Positions 18,608-28,055 of a stretch of DNA of 64,000 bases are shown piece after piece. Under the pieces are notes generated by a model. The model saw only the letters and a list, made by a program, of their open reading frames with translations. It was not told the origin of the DNA and did no database searches. The translations under genes and the position numbers were made by a program. The DNA is from Haloterrigena salifodinae (lineage in GTDB: Archaea > Halobacteriota > Halobacteria > Halobacteriales > Natrialbaceae). The number at the start of each line of letters is the position of its first letter. Position 1 is the first letter of the stretch. The stretch covers positions 124,001-188,000 of the forward strand of contig NZ_RQWN01000001.1 of assembly GCF_003977755.1 (NCBI RefSeq), read 5' to 3'.

Positions 18608-20023
18608 TCAGTCATCGCTCGGTCCGGCGGCGGGGGTCTCCGAGTCCGCGCTCGCGTCGGTCGCCACGGGGGCGGCGTCGAACAGCGGGCTCGAGTCGCC
18701 GGGGACGAACGTGTTGAGCGCTAGCGCCGACAGCGCGGTCGCGATGACCGGCTGGCCGAAGAACAGTTCGGCGCGGCTCGGCAGTCCCGCGAGGGCTTCG
18801 GGCGTCGTCGCGATGCCGAGGCCGAGGCCGAGCGAAACGGCGACGATGACCGTGTTCCGGCGATCGAGTTCGATGTGCGTGACGATCAGTCGGAACCCGC
18901 TCGCGGCGACCATCCCGGCCATCAGCAGGACGGCGCCGCCGAAGACCGCACTGGGGATCGTCGTGACGGCGGCACCCACTTTGGGGCTCAGGCCGAGGAC
19001 GGCGAGGAAGACGCCGCCGATGCCGACGACGTGGCGGCTCATCACGCCGGTGAAGTTGACGATACCGACGTTCTGGGAGAACGAGGTGATCGGGAACGCG
19101 CCGAAGATCGAGCCGATCGAACTCAGCAGGCCGTCGTTGAACAGCCCACCGCGGAACTCCTCGTCGGTCGGGTTCCGGCCTTCGGCGGCCGTGACGCCGG
19201 ACATGTCGCCGACGGTCTCCATCGAGGAGACCAGAAAGAGGACGGCGAACGTGGCGATCGCGATCGGCTCGAACTCGAAGCCGAAGCGGGTCGGTGACGG
19301 CAGGGCGATCCACGCGGCCTCGCCGACGGGTCCGAAGTCGACGATCTCGAGGCCCGTCGCGAACGTGAGAGCGATGGCGGTCGCGTAGCCGACGACGATC
19401 GCGACGAGCACGGACAGCAGTCGCGTGACGCCGCGCGTGAACATGTTGAGACCGACGGCGATCGCCAGCACGAGCGCGGCCAGTCCGAGGTGTTGCAGGC
19501 CGCCGAAGGTGCCCGCCGCTTCGGCGGCGGTGCCGCCGGCGACGTAGTCCATCGCGACCGGGATCAGGTAGAGACCGATGATGACGACGACGAGACCGGT
19601 CACCAGCGGCGGGAAGAAGGGTTTGATGCGTTTGAACTGCCAGCCGATCAGGCCCTCGACGACGAAGCCGGTGACGAGAATCGCGCCGAAGACGGCGGCC
19701 AGTCCGAAGCTGGCGCCGATATCGATCGTCGCGCCGACGAAGGTGAAACTCGAGCCCATGACGATCGGCAGCCGAGCACCGACCGGGCCGACGGTGTAGG
19801 CCTGTACCATCGTCGCCAGTCCGGAAAACAGCAGGACCATCTGGACGAGATAGGCCGCGTCGGCCTCGAGACCGACACCGTTCGCGACGACGTACGCCAC
19901 CGCCGTCGCCGGCACGATCATGACCGCAACGTGTTGCAAGCCCAGCAGAATCGATTTCGGTAACGGCGGTTTGTCGTCGACGCCGTATTCGATCTGAATG
20001 CCCCCGTCAGTTTCGTTCGACAT
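18608..20023 (-). CDS. NCS2/NAT-family xanthine/uracil permease
   Basis: A 471-residue nucleobase transporter with about 12-14 hydrophobic helices. The NAT signature QNVGIVNFTG is visible (SFSQNVGIVNFTGVMSRHV), as are the N-terminal GLQHVAVM and the MGSSFTFVGA stretch. The C-terminal tail is acidic and disordered. ATG 20023 (MSNETDGG) is preceded by GGGGAGGG on the minus strand (20027-20034), a good ribosome-binding site, favouring it over ATG 20119. The next gene downstream in transcription is a flavoprotein; upstream on the same strand is a purine phosphoribosyltransferase, pointing to purine uptake and salvage. Confidence 0.93.
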   Translation of the reverse strand: MSNETDGGIQIEYGVDDKPPLPKSILLGLQHVAVMIVPATAVAYVVANGVGLEADAAYLVQMVLLFSGLATMVQAYTVGPVGARLPIVMGSSFTFVGATIDIGASFGLAAVFGAILVTGFVVEGLIGWQFKRIKPFFPPLVTGLVVVIIGLYLIPVAMDYVAGGTAAEAAGTFGGLQHLGLAALVLAIAVGLNMFTRGVTRLLSVLVAIVVGYATAIALTFATGLEIVDFGPVGEAAWIALPSPTRFGFEFEPIAIATFAVLFLVSSMETVGDMSGVTAAEGRNPTDEEFRGGLFNDGLLSSIGSIFGAFPITSFSQNVGIVNFTGVMSRHVVGIGGVFLAVLGLSPKVGAAVTTIPSAVFGGAVLLMAGMVAASGFRLIVTHIELDRRNTVIVAVSLGLGLGIATTPEALAGLPSRAELFFGQPVIATALSALALNTFVPGDSSPLFDAAPVATDASADSETPAAGPSDD

Positions 20024-20196
20024 GCTATACCCTCCCCGTAGCGAATCGATGTACAAAAATTCTCGTATATGCGCCCATCGAGCGGTCTGTCGGGGGCTAC
20101 TATATCCACTATCGTGCACAGAAATGCGGTAGCAGCGACGGGGGCCGCCGCTACTCGGTCCAGCGAAACGAACGATGGGAGCCGTACGAGTGCCGA

Positions 20197-20742
20197 TCAG
20201 TGAACCGTGACTTCGCCGTCTTCGACGGTGATGTCGAGGAGGCTCGTCGCCTCGAACGGCGTCTCGTCGAGCGCGGAGTCGCCGACCTTCCGCATCACGA
20301 CCACGATGTCGACGATGTCGGCGCCGATGTCGTCCAGCGCGGTGCAGATGGCCGCCAGCGTCCCGCCGGTCGAGAGCATGTCGTCGACGATCAGGACGCG
20401 GTCGCCCGCCTCGACGTCGTTGATGTACATCTCCGACTCGGAGTAGCCGGTCTGCTGGTGGAGCGAGACCTCGCCCTCGAGGCCGTAGGGACGCTTGCGG
20501 ATCACGACCAGCGGGATGTCGGTCTGCAGGGAGAGGGCGGTCGCGAGGTGGATCCCCATCGCTTCCGGGGCGACGATCTTGTCGACGTCCAGGTTGGCCG
20601 TCTGCATGACCTCGACGACGACCTCGCGCAACAGGTCGGGATCGAGCATCGGCACGCCATTGCTGATCGGGTGGACGAGGTACTCGTAGCCGTCCTTGTC
20701 GATGATCGGGGCGTCGGAAAGCGACTCGATGAGCTTCTCCAT
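20197..20742 (-). CDS. hpt: Purine phosphoribosyltransferase (hypoxanthine/adenine type)
   Basis: A 181-residue type I PRTase that joins a purine base to PRPP. The PRPP-binding motif is [13 protein letters not shown] (about residues 115-127). The N-terminal [14 protein letters not shown] and [14 protein letters not shown] match the archaeal hypoxanthine/adenine PRTase group. It is transcribed toward the NCS2 permease (173 nt away), fitting purine salvage. Base specificity cannot be fixed by reading: hypoxanthine/guanine or adenine are both possible. Confidence 0.88.
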   Translation of the reverse strand: MEKLIESLSDAPIIDKDGYEYLVHPISNGVPMLDPDLLREVVVEVMQTANLDVDKIVAPEAMGIHLATALSLQTDIPLVVIRKRPYGLEGEVSLHQQTGYSESEMYINDVEAGDRVLIVDDMLSTGGTLAAICTALDDIGADIVDIVVVMRKVGDSALDETPFEATSLLDITVEDGEVTVH

Positions 20743-20815
20743 ACCGCCGATTGGGGGAATCGGTGCAAAAACGGATCGTTCTTCGGTTCGCCCCGCGGCG
20801 GTCGACCCGCAGCGT

Positions 20816-22177
20816 TCAGTCGTCGGCCTGCTGTGGGCGTTCCTCGCCCCCGAACGCGCTGGTTATCGTTCCGATACTTCGCTCGAGGAGTAGCCGGAAC
20901 TCCTCGCGTCGGCTGACGAACAGCAGTAGACCGAGGACCATGTAGACCGCGCTGTAGACGAGCAGCATCTCCTCGGTCGTGATCGGCAGCACGATGAGTT
21001 CGCGAATCACGGCGAACTCGAGGAAGACCTGCGAGACGAACAACACGAGCAGCGTGACCGCTTCCCAGGCCGTGACCTCGAAGTTGACCAGGAGGGCGAT
21101 CGCGAAGAACGATTGGGCGGCCGTGAGCCAGATCTCGGCCGACTGCTTCGAGTCGAACGGGAGCGCGCCGTACTCTCCCAGCGCGAGCGAGTAGACGACG
21201 ACGAGCGTCCCGATGAGCAGCGTCCACTGGTTGAGCTTCGAGGAGATCAGGGCGTTGAAGCCGGCCGTCGACCGCGCCTTGTTGACCAGGTAGGCGACGA
21301 CGATGAGTTCCGGCGATTCCGAGGCCAGCGGCGCGATCCACTGGATCATGAAGAAGGGCGGAATGCCGGCTTCGGTCCCGAGTTCCTCTAAGCCGTGGGC
21401 GAACGGTTCGACGGCGACGAAGATGACGAACCCGGAGTAGGCGAACAGCAGGATGATGGTGGCGATTCGTGCGGGTCTGGGGAGCCGCTGGAGCGCGGCC
21501 GGCACGCCGGTGTGGACGTCCTCGGGCTCGACGTCGCCGCGGATCACGATCGCGATGTAGGCGACGTAGAGGCCGACCAGAATCAGCATGTCGAAGATAT
21601 CGATACCGCCGTTCAGCGGCACCAGAAACGCCCAGAGCGTCGCCAACAGCAGGAAGACGATCTCGAGGCTGATGTCGGGGTCGATTGAAACTGCGTCCCG
21701 CAGGAATCCAGCGCGGTCCTTGACGGCGGGATCCTCGTCCGATTTGCGACGGAAGATGGTAAACAGCGCGATGCCGGACCAGCCCAGTCCGATGAGGATG
21801 CGGTTGGCGCCGGTCATGTTCGCGACGGCGAGGTTCCCGGCCTCGATGCCACGTTGGGTCCCCGCAAATTGACCCGCGTTCCAGGCGTAGAGGGCGTCGA
21901 CCGCGTACTCCGGAGCGACCGCCAGCACCGCGAGGATCGCGATCGCGAACGCTCTAGGGACGTCCTTCTCGGCGGTCTCGGCCGCCCACGCGAGCAGGAA
22001 CGCGGCTCCGAGGATCGAGACGCCGCTGACTGCGACGGTCGCGAGCGTCGACAGACTCGCGAACAGCGCCGGATCGTAGCCGACCGCGGGGAGACCAGCG
22101 GTTAGCACCCAGACGGCGACCCACGGCACCGTCAGGCTGACGGCCGCCGCGATCGTCCCCAGCAGCCGCCGCTTCAC
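20816..22177 (-). CDS. CaCA-superfamily cation exchanger (sodium/calcium type)
   Basis: A 453-residue membrane protein with about 11 helices. The two inverted alpha-repeats of the CaCA family are recognisable: [15 protein letters not shown] (about residues 85-100) and [16 protein letters not shown] (about 285-300). A short acidic cytosolic loop ([13 protein letters not shown]) lies between. It would exchange a divalent cation for Na+ or H+ and fits the need for sodium-coupled homeostasis in a halophile. The ion is not determined. ATG 22177 gives a basic start and a first transmembrane helix, as expected. Confidence 0.85.
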   Translation of the reverse strand: MKRRLLGTIAAAVSLTVPWVAVWVLTAGLPAVGYDPALFASLSTLATVAVSGVSILGAAFLLAWAAETAEKDVPRAFAIAILAVLAVAPEYAVDALYAWNAGQFAGTQRGIEAGNLAVANMTGANRILIGLGWSGIALFTIFRRKSDEDPAVKDRAGFLRDAVSIDPDISLEIVFLLLATLWAFLVPLNGGIDIFDMLILVGLYVAYIAIVIRGDVEPEDVHTGVPAALQRLPRPARIATIILLFAYSGFVIFVAVEPFAHGLEELGTEAGIPPFFMIQWIAPLASESPELIVVAYLVNKARSTAGFNALISSKLNQWTLLIGTLVVVYSLALGEYGALPFDSKQSAEIWLTAAQSFFAIALLVNFEVTAWEAVTLLVLFVSQVFLEFAVIRELIVLPITTEEMLLVYSAVYMVLGLLLFVSRREEFRLLLERSIGTITSAFGGEERPQQADD

Positions 22178-22549
22178 GGCGAACGCCCCCGAATGTTCGA
22201 CCGTTCCAGCGGCCAGTTCCGACCCGCGATCGGTCCGAGACCGGCCCCGTCTCGACCGCAGTTCGTCGGCTGCTCCATCGAGCCGGCGCCGAGCGACCCG
22301 CTAGCGCTCTGCCGTCGATGCCGGCCGCGTCGGCCGTGCCGCCTCGTCTCGCACATAGATGCACTACTATCGAAGGAACGAGTAAAACCTGCCGCCTGCT
22401 CCTCCCCGCTCGAGCGATCCGTCTACTCAGAGACCGCTCGACGGCGGCAGCTGCCGCGTCTCTATCTCCCCCGCCCGCGAGGCGAGCGTGCGTTATCACC
22501 CCACATCCCTTTTGTCCCGAGTGTCGATAGCACGAGCCGTTGATACCCC
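22178..22549. other. Divergent intergenic region
   Basis: About 370 nt between the exchanger and the Rieske oxidoreductase genes, which are transcribed away from each other. Open frames here are Arg/Pro-rich and non-coding in look. It contains a 14-bp perfect palindrome GCGGCAGCTGCCGC at 22444-22457, of unknown meaning. No RNA gene seen. Confidence 0.45.
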
Positions 22550-24124
22550 ATGTCGGATGATTTCGACCCCGAATCCGCGTCCCCGCGCCCGGAATCGCTG
22601 TGGCTAGCCACGACGCCGACCACTGACTACGACCCGCTCGAGGGCGACCTCGAGGTGGACGTCGCCGTCGTCGGCGGCGGCATCACTGGGCTGACCGCCG
22701 CGATCGAGTTGCAGGAGGCTGGAAAGACGGTCGCGGTCCTCGAGTCGGACCGCATCGTCGAGAGCACGACCGGCCACACGACGGCCAAACTGACCTCCCA
22801 GCACGGGCTGATCTACGATACGCTCGTCTCCAAATTCGGACGGAAGCGGGCCGGACAGTACGCCCGGGCGAACGAGGCCGCGATCGACGCTGTCGAACGC
22901 CGCGTCGAAGAACACGATATCGACTGCGACTTTCGGCGGACGCCGGCCTACACGTACGCGGCGTCGTCCGACGACGTCTCGAAGGTCAGCGAGGAGGTGG
23001 AGACGGCCCAGCGGCTCGGGCTCCCGGCCGAGTACGTCGAAGAGACGCCCCTCCCGTTCGAGACCAACGGGGCGGTTCGGTTCGACGAGCAGGCGGAGTT
23101 CCACCCGCGGAAGTACCTGCTCGCGATCGCCGAGCAGATCCACGAGAATGACGGCGACAGCGCCGTCTTCGAGGAGACCCGCGCGGTCGATATCGATCCC
23201 GGCGAGCCCTGTCGCGTCGAGACCGAACGCGGCGCGGTCGTCGCCGACGACGTCGTCGTGGCCACGCACTTCCCCGTGTTCGATCGGGCCGGCTACTTCT
23301 CGCGGATGCACCCCCACCGGGCCTACCTGCTGGCGGTCCGCGTCGACGAGGAGCCGCCCGAGGGGATGTACTACAACACGGCATCGCCGCCGGCCACAAT
23401 TCGAACGCAGCCGGCCGAACCGGCCGACGACACCGACGAACCCGAAGAACTCGTCCTCGTCGGCGGCCAGAGCCACAAGCCGAGCGTCAGCGGGCCGCCG
23501 ACCTCCGAACGGTATCGACGCTGCGAGCAGTTCGCCCGCGAACACTTCAGCGTCGAATCGATCGAGTACCGGTGGTCGACGATGGACTACTCGCCGGTCG
23601 ACAAGGTACCCTTCATCGGGCAGATCGATCCGCTGGCCGAGCACGTCTACGTCGGTACCGGATTCAAGGGCTGGGGAATGTCCGGCGGCACCGCCGCGGG
23701 GATGATCCTCGCCGACCTGATTGTCGACGGCACGAATCCCTGGGCCGACGTGTTCGACCCCCAGCGGTTCACCCCAAAGGCGTCGGCTAAGAGCTTCCTC
23801 GAGGAGAACGCGAAAGTCGGCGGCAGTTTCGTCGGCGATCGAATCAAGTCCTTCCTCGCCTCGATCGGCGCCGACGGGAGCGATATTCCCGACCCCGACG
23901 AGGGCGGGATCATTCGCCGGACCGGCCGCCCGATGGGCGTCTACCGCGACGAGGGGGGCTCGGTCCACGCCGTCTCCGCGGTCTGTCCGCACATGGGCTG
24001 TCTCGTCCGGTGGAACGACGCCGAGCGGACGTGGGACTGCCCCTGTCACGGCTCGCGGTTTACCCACGAGGGGGACGTGCTCTCCGGGCCCGCGCTCGAG
24101 GGACTGCCGTATCGGAAGCTGTGA
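22550..24124 (+). CDS. FAD-dependent oxidoreductase (DAO family) with C-terminal Rieske domain
   Basis: A 524-residue fusion. The N-terminal domain has the FAD motif VAVVGGGITGLTAAIELQEAG (about residues 36-56), ESTTGHTTAKLT and C-terminal GTGFKGWGMSGG, all typical of glycine/D-amino-acid oxidase-like proteins. The last 80 residues carry a Rieske [2Fe-2S] site: CPHMGC and CPCHGSRF supply two Cys and two His ligands. Such fusions oxidise an unknown amine or are involved in redox housekeeping. The SNF-type symporter gene follows 78 nt downstream on the same strand, hinting that the substrate could be an amino acid or amine taken up by it. Confidence 0.92.
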   Translation: MSDDFDPESASPRPESLWLATTPTTDYDPLEGDLEVDVAVVGGGITGLTAAIELQEAGKTVAVLESDRIVESTTGHTTAKLTSQHGLIYDTLVSKFGRKRAGQYARANEAAIDAVERRVEEHDIDCDFRRTPAYTYAASSDDVSKVSEEVETAQRLGLPAEYVEETPLPFETNGAVRFDEQAEFHPRKYLLAIAEQIHENDGDSAVFEETRAVDIDPGEPCRVETERGAVVADDVVVATHFPVFDRAGYFSRMHPHRAYLLAVRVDEEPPEGMYYNTASPPATIRTQPAEPADDTDEPEELVLVGGQSHKPSVSGPPTSERYRRCEQFAREHFSVESIEYRWSTMDYSPVDKVPFIGQIDPLAEHVYVGTGFKGWGMSGGTAAGMILADLIVDGTNPWADVFDPQRFTPKASAKSFLEENAKVGGSFVGDRIKSFLASIGADGSDIPDPDEGGIIRRTGRPMGVYRDEGGSVHAVSAVCPHMGCLVRWNDAERTWDCPCHGSRFTHEGDVLSGPALEGLPYRKL

Positions 24125-24202
24125 GCGATCCTGGAGTTTCGGATCCGACGGCAGCCCGAACGAGAAATCCTTATGCGCGCCGAGTTGGTTCGGTGAGACA
24201 GC

Positions 24203-25630
24203 ATGGCACGTGAGACTTGGGCGAGTCGCGCCGGATTCATTCTGGCCGCGGTCGGAAGCGCAATCGGCTTGGGGAACATCTGGCGGTTCCCGTGGATGAC
24301 CGCGGAAAACGGCGGGAGCGCCTTTCTGCTGTTGTATCTGCTTATCGTCCTCGTCGTCGGGGTGCCGGGATTGCTGGCCGCGTTCGTGATCGGTCGACGG
24401 GCGAATCGGAACCCGGTCGGAGCGTTCAAATCGCTCGCCGGATCGCGTTTCTGGACGGCGCTGGGCGTGCTCTGCGTCGTCACCTCGATCATGCTGATGT
24501 CGTTCTACAGCGTCGTCGGCGGGTGGATCCTTCGGTACTTCCTCGAGAGCGCGACGGGCGCCTACTTCGCGGATCCCGGCGCCCACTTCGCGGCGATCAG
24601 CTACGGTGCCGAAGCGTTCGGCTTCCAACTCGCCGTCCTCGCGGCCACGTCGCTGATCGTCGCCGCGGGGATCAGACGCGGCATCGAGGCGACGACGAAG
24701 GTGATGATGCCCGGCGTCGTCCTGTTGCTCATCGGACTCGCGGTCTGGGCGGCCCAGCAGCCCGGCGCTGCACAGGGTTACGAGTTCTACCTCGAGTTCG
24801 ACGGCGCCTACCTCGCGGAGAACTTCCTCTCGGTGTTGGGGTCGGCCGCCGGCCAGGCGTTGTTCACCCTCTCGATCGGCAGCGGAACGATGATTACCTA
24901 CGCCTCCTACGTCGACGACGACCGCTCGTTGCCCCTCGACGCCTCGGCCATCGCCGTGTTCAACCTCGGCATCGGTATCCTGGCCGGACTCGTGGTCTTC
25001 CCGTTGCTGTTCTCGTTCGCGCCGGGGCCGACCGAGGGCGGCCCTGGCGCCCTGTTCGTCGGGATCGCCGGCGCGTTCGCGAACCTGCCCGGCGGGCGAC
25101 TCCTCGGCGCGGTCTTCTTCCTCGTCGTGCTCCTCGCCGCCCTCACGAGTTTGATCAGCATGCTCGAGATCCCGGTCTCGTTTCTGGTCGACGAGTTCGA
25201 TCTCGAGCGGTCGACGGCGACGTGGGGGCTATTCGGACTGGTCGCACTCACCGGCGGCGTGAACGCGTTCAGCCCCGCGGTGTTTACGCTGTTCGCGGAC
25301 CAGCTCGTCGATCTCCTCCTGGTGCTCGGCCTGACCGGGTTTATGATGTACACGGCCTGGGTGCTCGGTCCGGCCGCGATCGAGGAGTACCTCGAAGGCG
25401 CGGGGCCGCTCTCGCGCCCGCTGGTGATCCCGTGGCGGTACGCCATCGGGACCGTCTTCCCGGCGTTCCTTCTCTTTACGTTCTACGCCGACGTTGCGGC
25501 CGTGATCGGCCTCTCGACGGGAACGGGGCCGTTGTTGGTGGCGACGCTGCTGACGGTGGTCCCGCTCGTCCTCGTGGCCCGCCGTTCCGTCTCCGAAAAC
25601 CGACCGCAACCGAGCGAGAGCGCGGACTGA
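24203..25630 (+). CDS. Sodium-dependent neurotransmitter/amino-acid symporter family (SNF/NSS)
   Basis: A 475-residue transporter. WASRAGFILAAVGSAIGLGNIWRFPW is the classical NSS helix-1 sequence with the Na+-site glycines and unwound region. About 11-12 hydrophobic helices follow, with SIGSGTMITYASYV (helix 6) and a conserved LAALTSLISMLE stretch. It imports an amino acid or related compound with Na+. A short basic cytosolic loop (GRRANRNPVGAF) separates helices 2 and 3. It lies close behind the DAO-Rieske gene; a shared transcript is plausible. Confidence 0.93.
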   Translation: MARETWASRAGFILAAVGSAIGLGNIWRFPWMTAENGGSAFLLLYLLIVLVVGVPGLLAAFVIGRRANRNPVGAFKSLAGSRFWTALGVLCVVTSIMLMSFYSVVGGWILRYFLESATGAYFADPGAHFAAISYGAEAFGFQLAVLAATSLIVAAGIRRGIEATTKVMMPGVVLLLIGLAVWAAQQPGAAQGYEFYLEFDGAYLAENFLSVLGSAAGQALFTLSIGSGTMITYASYVDDDRSLPLDASAIAVFNLGIGILAGLVVFPLLFSFAPGPTEGGPGALFVGIAGAFANLPGGRLLGAVFFLVVLLAALTSLISMLEIPVSFLVDEFDLERSTATWGLFGLVALTGGVNAFSPAVFTLFADQLVDLLLVLGLTGFMMYTAWVLGPAAIEEYLEGAGPLSRPLVIPWRYAIGTVFPAFLLFTFYADVAAVIGLSTGTGPLLVATLLTVVPLVLVARRSVSENRPQPSESAD

Positions 25631-25750
25631 CGAGCCATCGATCACGGTAGCAGAACGCTCGTCACACCACGATTCGCGCCGAACGCCGTTCGTTCGCACG
25701 CGACCCTTTTGCGCGGCGCGATCCACCACGCGCCACTCGAGAAACACGAG

Positions 25751-26500
25751 TCAGAGCCCGACGTCGTCGAGGTCGATCCGCGTCGGTTCGGGCACTGCGT
25801 CGTCACTCGAGTCCGAGACGGCGTACGCGCCGCGTTCGACCGGCGTCTCGTCGTCGCCGGTGAGGACGATAACGCCGTCGGCCAGCAGCGGCGCGAGCAC
25901 GCCCGCCGCGACGGTCCGGGGATCCGAAAGCGGGGCGCGGACGACCACGCGGTCGCCCGTCTCGAGGCCGTAGTCATCGACGACTCCGCGAGCGGCCTCG
26001 AGGACGTCGGCGTGGCTCACCGTCCGATCGCCGTCGGTCAGCAGCGCGGTCTCGGGATCGATAGAAAGCGGCGGGAACGAGGGGTTCTCGCTCCAGAGGC
26101 CGGCGTCGAAGTGGTGGACGTCGGGCTCGTCGGGTTTCGCGCCGTAGCCGACGCGCTGGGCGCCCGGCGGCAGGTCGTAGGCGTCGGACTCGAGGTCTCG
26201 AACCGGCGCCACGAGCGCCCGGAAGTCCTCGGCGTCGGCGAGGTCTGCAGGCGGATCGAAGCGGGTGGTCCCCTCGAGCAGCGTCGTTCCGAAGAAGGCC
26301 AGCAACGGAAGCGGGGCCTCCCCGACGACGCCGACGGTGACGCCCTCGCGAACGCCCGCGTGTCGCAGGAAGTTCCCGGCCTTCCACGCGGTCGTACACA
26401 GCCAGTGGTGGTCGAACTCCCGTCCGGTCGCATCAACCAGCGACGTGTGCTCGTCCCGGAGTTCGCGCGTCAGCAGGTCGTCGACTGTTGCGGCGGTCAT
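25751..26500 (-). CDS. AMP-binding-like protein, short form
   Basis: A 249-residue soluble acidic protein. The layout resembles the N-terminal part of acyl-CoA/acetyl-CoA synthetase-like enzymes: EFDHHWLCTTAWKAGNFLRHAGV, GVTVGVVGEAPLPLLAFFGTTL and, later, SHADVLEAARGVVDDYGLETGDRVVVRAPL. The ATP/AMP signature loop (SSGTTG-type) and the C-terminal lid are missing, so adenylation activity is doubtful. It is either a haloarchaeal short paralogue or a reduced enzyme. The frame is open and composition normal, so it is not an obvious pseudogene. Confidence 0.7.
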   Translation of the reverse strand: MTAATVDDLLTRELRDEHTSLVDATGREFDHHWLCTTAWKAGNFLRHAGVREGVTVGVVGEAPLPLLAFFGTTLLEGTTRFDPPADLADAEDFRALVAPVRDLESDAYDLPPGAQRVGYGAKPDEPDVHHFDAGLWSENPSFPPLSIDPETALLTDGDRTVSHADVLEAARGVVDDYGLETGDRVVVRAPLSDPRTVAAGVLAPLLADGVIVLTGDDETPVERGAYAVSDSSDDAVPEPTRIDLDDVGL

Positions 26501-26638
26501 ACTACTCCCTCGCGAGTCGGTCGAAAAAAGCGCGCCGACTCGAGTCGGCGAGCGACCGTCAACGGCCGTCGTACGACGGGACCGTCGCTCGTGCGCGCCG
26601 AGCCGTCGTCCGTCTACGCTCGCGAGTACAAGACGTCG

Positions 26639-27235
26639 TCAGTCGTCCGCGGCGGCCGGCGCGGCGTCCGCGTGATCGATCTCGGTGCCGAGCACGTCGA
26701 GGAATTCAGCGAGCCAGTCGGGGTGGTCCGGCCAGGCCTGTCCCGTCACGAGGTTGCCGTCGCGCGTGACGCCGTCTACCCACTCGCCGCCGGCGATCGT
26801 CACGTCGGCCTCGAGCGCCGGATAGCCGGTACAGGTCCGTCCCTCGAGGACGTCCGCGGCGGCGAGGAGCTGGACGCCGTGACAGAGCGACGCGACGGGT
26901 TTCTCCGCCTCGAAGAAGTGCCGGACGATCTCGATGATCTCGTCGTAGGTTCGGAGGTATTCGGGTGCGCGGCCGCCGGGGACGACCAGCGCGTCGTATT
27001 CCGACGGATCGACGGCGTCGAAGTCGTGGTTTAGCTCGAAGTTGTGCCCCGGCTTCTCGGTGTAGGTCTGATCGCCCTCGAAGTCGTGGATCGCCGTCGG
27101 ACAGGCGTCGCCGCTCTCCTTCTCGGGACAGACGGCGTGGACCTCGTGGCCGACCATCTGGAGCGCCTGGAACGGGACCATTACCTCGTAGTCCTCGACG
27201 AAGTCGCCCGCGAGGAGCAGAATCTGTTGTGACAT
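26639..27235 (-). CDS. DJ-1/PfpI-family protein
   Basis: A 198-residue class I glutamine amidotransferase-like protein. The nucleophile elbow is [17 protein letters not shown] with Cys-His (about residues 108-109), and the acidic helper is Glu in the N-terminal DFVEDYEV segment. [16 protein letters not shown] matches the family. Members include proteases, deglycases and hydratases; the exact activity is unassigned. ATG 27235 (MSQQILLL) is the family start; ATG 27247 would add four residues. An AhpD-like peroxidase gene lies upstream on the same strand, suggesting oxidative or carbonyl stress. Confidence 0.88.
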   Translation of the reverse strand: MSQQILLLAGDFVEDYEVMVPFQALQMVGHEVHAVCPEKESGDACPTAIHDFEGDQTYTEKPGHNFELNHDFDAVDPSEYDALVVPGGRAPEYLRTYDEIIEIVRHFFEAEKPVASLCHGVQLLAAADVLEGRTCTGYPALEADVTIAGGEWVDGVTRDGNLVTGQAWPDHPDWLAEFLDVLGTEIDHADAAPAAADD

Positions 27236-27370
27236 GGGTATCCCCACGTGTTCGTTCGGCGACAGTCGTCATAGCTGTGTTGGGTGTTCCCGTGAGACGT
27301 GCGGCGGCGACGCTCGAGTCGACCGTATCGATGGAGTCCAAAGAAAGACTGCGACCGGTGTCCCGGTCAT

Positions 27371-27775
27371 TCAGTCGTCGCTCGGCGCCGCGGCCTGCTG
27401 ATCCCTGACGTGGTCGACGATCTCCTTAGTCTCGGAGACGAACGTCTCGTGGTCGATCTCCGCACCGTGTAACACCGTCGAGAAGTATCGCACGCTACTG
27501 GCGACCCCGATCGCTTCGGACAGTTCCTCGTCGGTCACCTCCTCGAGTTTCGCCTCCTCCCTGTGGAAGTGCACGCAGTACGGACACTGCATCGCCGACG
27601 CCGCGCCGAGGGCGACCAGTGCCTTTTCCCGCCCTTCGAGTTCGGTCTCCTCGAGCTCGAGGTCGCGGACGATCCCCCAGCTGTGGTCCGCGGCCGGCTC
27701 CGGGAGCGCGTCGATCCAGCTCGGAACGCGTCCAAGGTACTCTTCGATTTCCGCTCGCGTCTCGGTTGTTACCAT
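27371..27775 (-). CDS. Carboxymuconolactone decarboxylase/AhpD-like protein
   Basis: A 134-residue helical protein. The redox CxxC-H motif is CPYCVHFH (about residues 64-71), as in AhpD-type peroxidase partners, followed by EEAIGVASSVRYFSTVLHG-like helices. It probably acts in peroxide reduction or thiol redox, by family. A ribosome-binding site GGAGGG lies six nt before ATG (27781-27786, minus strand). It is transcribed toward the DJ-1 gene with a 135-nt gap. Confidence 0.88.
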   Translation of the reverse strand: MVTTETRAEIEEYLGRVPSWIDALPEPAADHSWGIVRDLELEETELEGREKALVALGAASAMQCPYCVHFHREEAKLEEVTDEELSEAIGVASSVRYFSTVLHGAEIDHETFVSETKEIVDHVRDQQAAAPSDD

Positions 27776-28012
27776 TGTCTCCCTCCTGTGGATCTCCCGC
27801 GTCGTCTCGAACCGTCCCGACGCTGCGGTCCGATACCGGGGACACCCGTCTATACTACGTGCCGCGAGGTGATGAACCCGTCACACAAGTATCCGATAGC
27901 AGAGGTCAGAGAGTTACGACGAGTCGTGCTGACGAGAAAACCGGTCTCGTCGACGACGCGTTCAGTGATGGATCGACGGGATCGAAACGGGTTCGCTGAC
28001 GGTTCGGAACGC

Positions 28013-28028
28013 CGCCGTCGCGACGGCG
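28013..28028. repeat. 16-bp perfect palindrome downstream of dnaJ
   Basis: CGCCGTCG followed at once by CGACGGCG. It lies 28 nt past the dnaJ stop codon, between the AhpD-like and dnaJ genes. It may help end transcription or bind a dimeric protein; position alone suggests the former. Confidence 0.35.
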
Positions 28029-28055
28029 ATTCGGAGCGAGGAACTGTCCGTCCGC

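Noticed and set aside
22604-24628. A 674-residue minus-strand frame
   Set aside because: It is antisense to the DAO-Rieske gene and shows no family motif.
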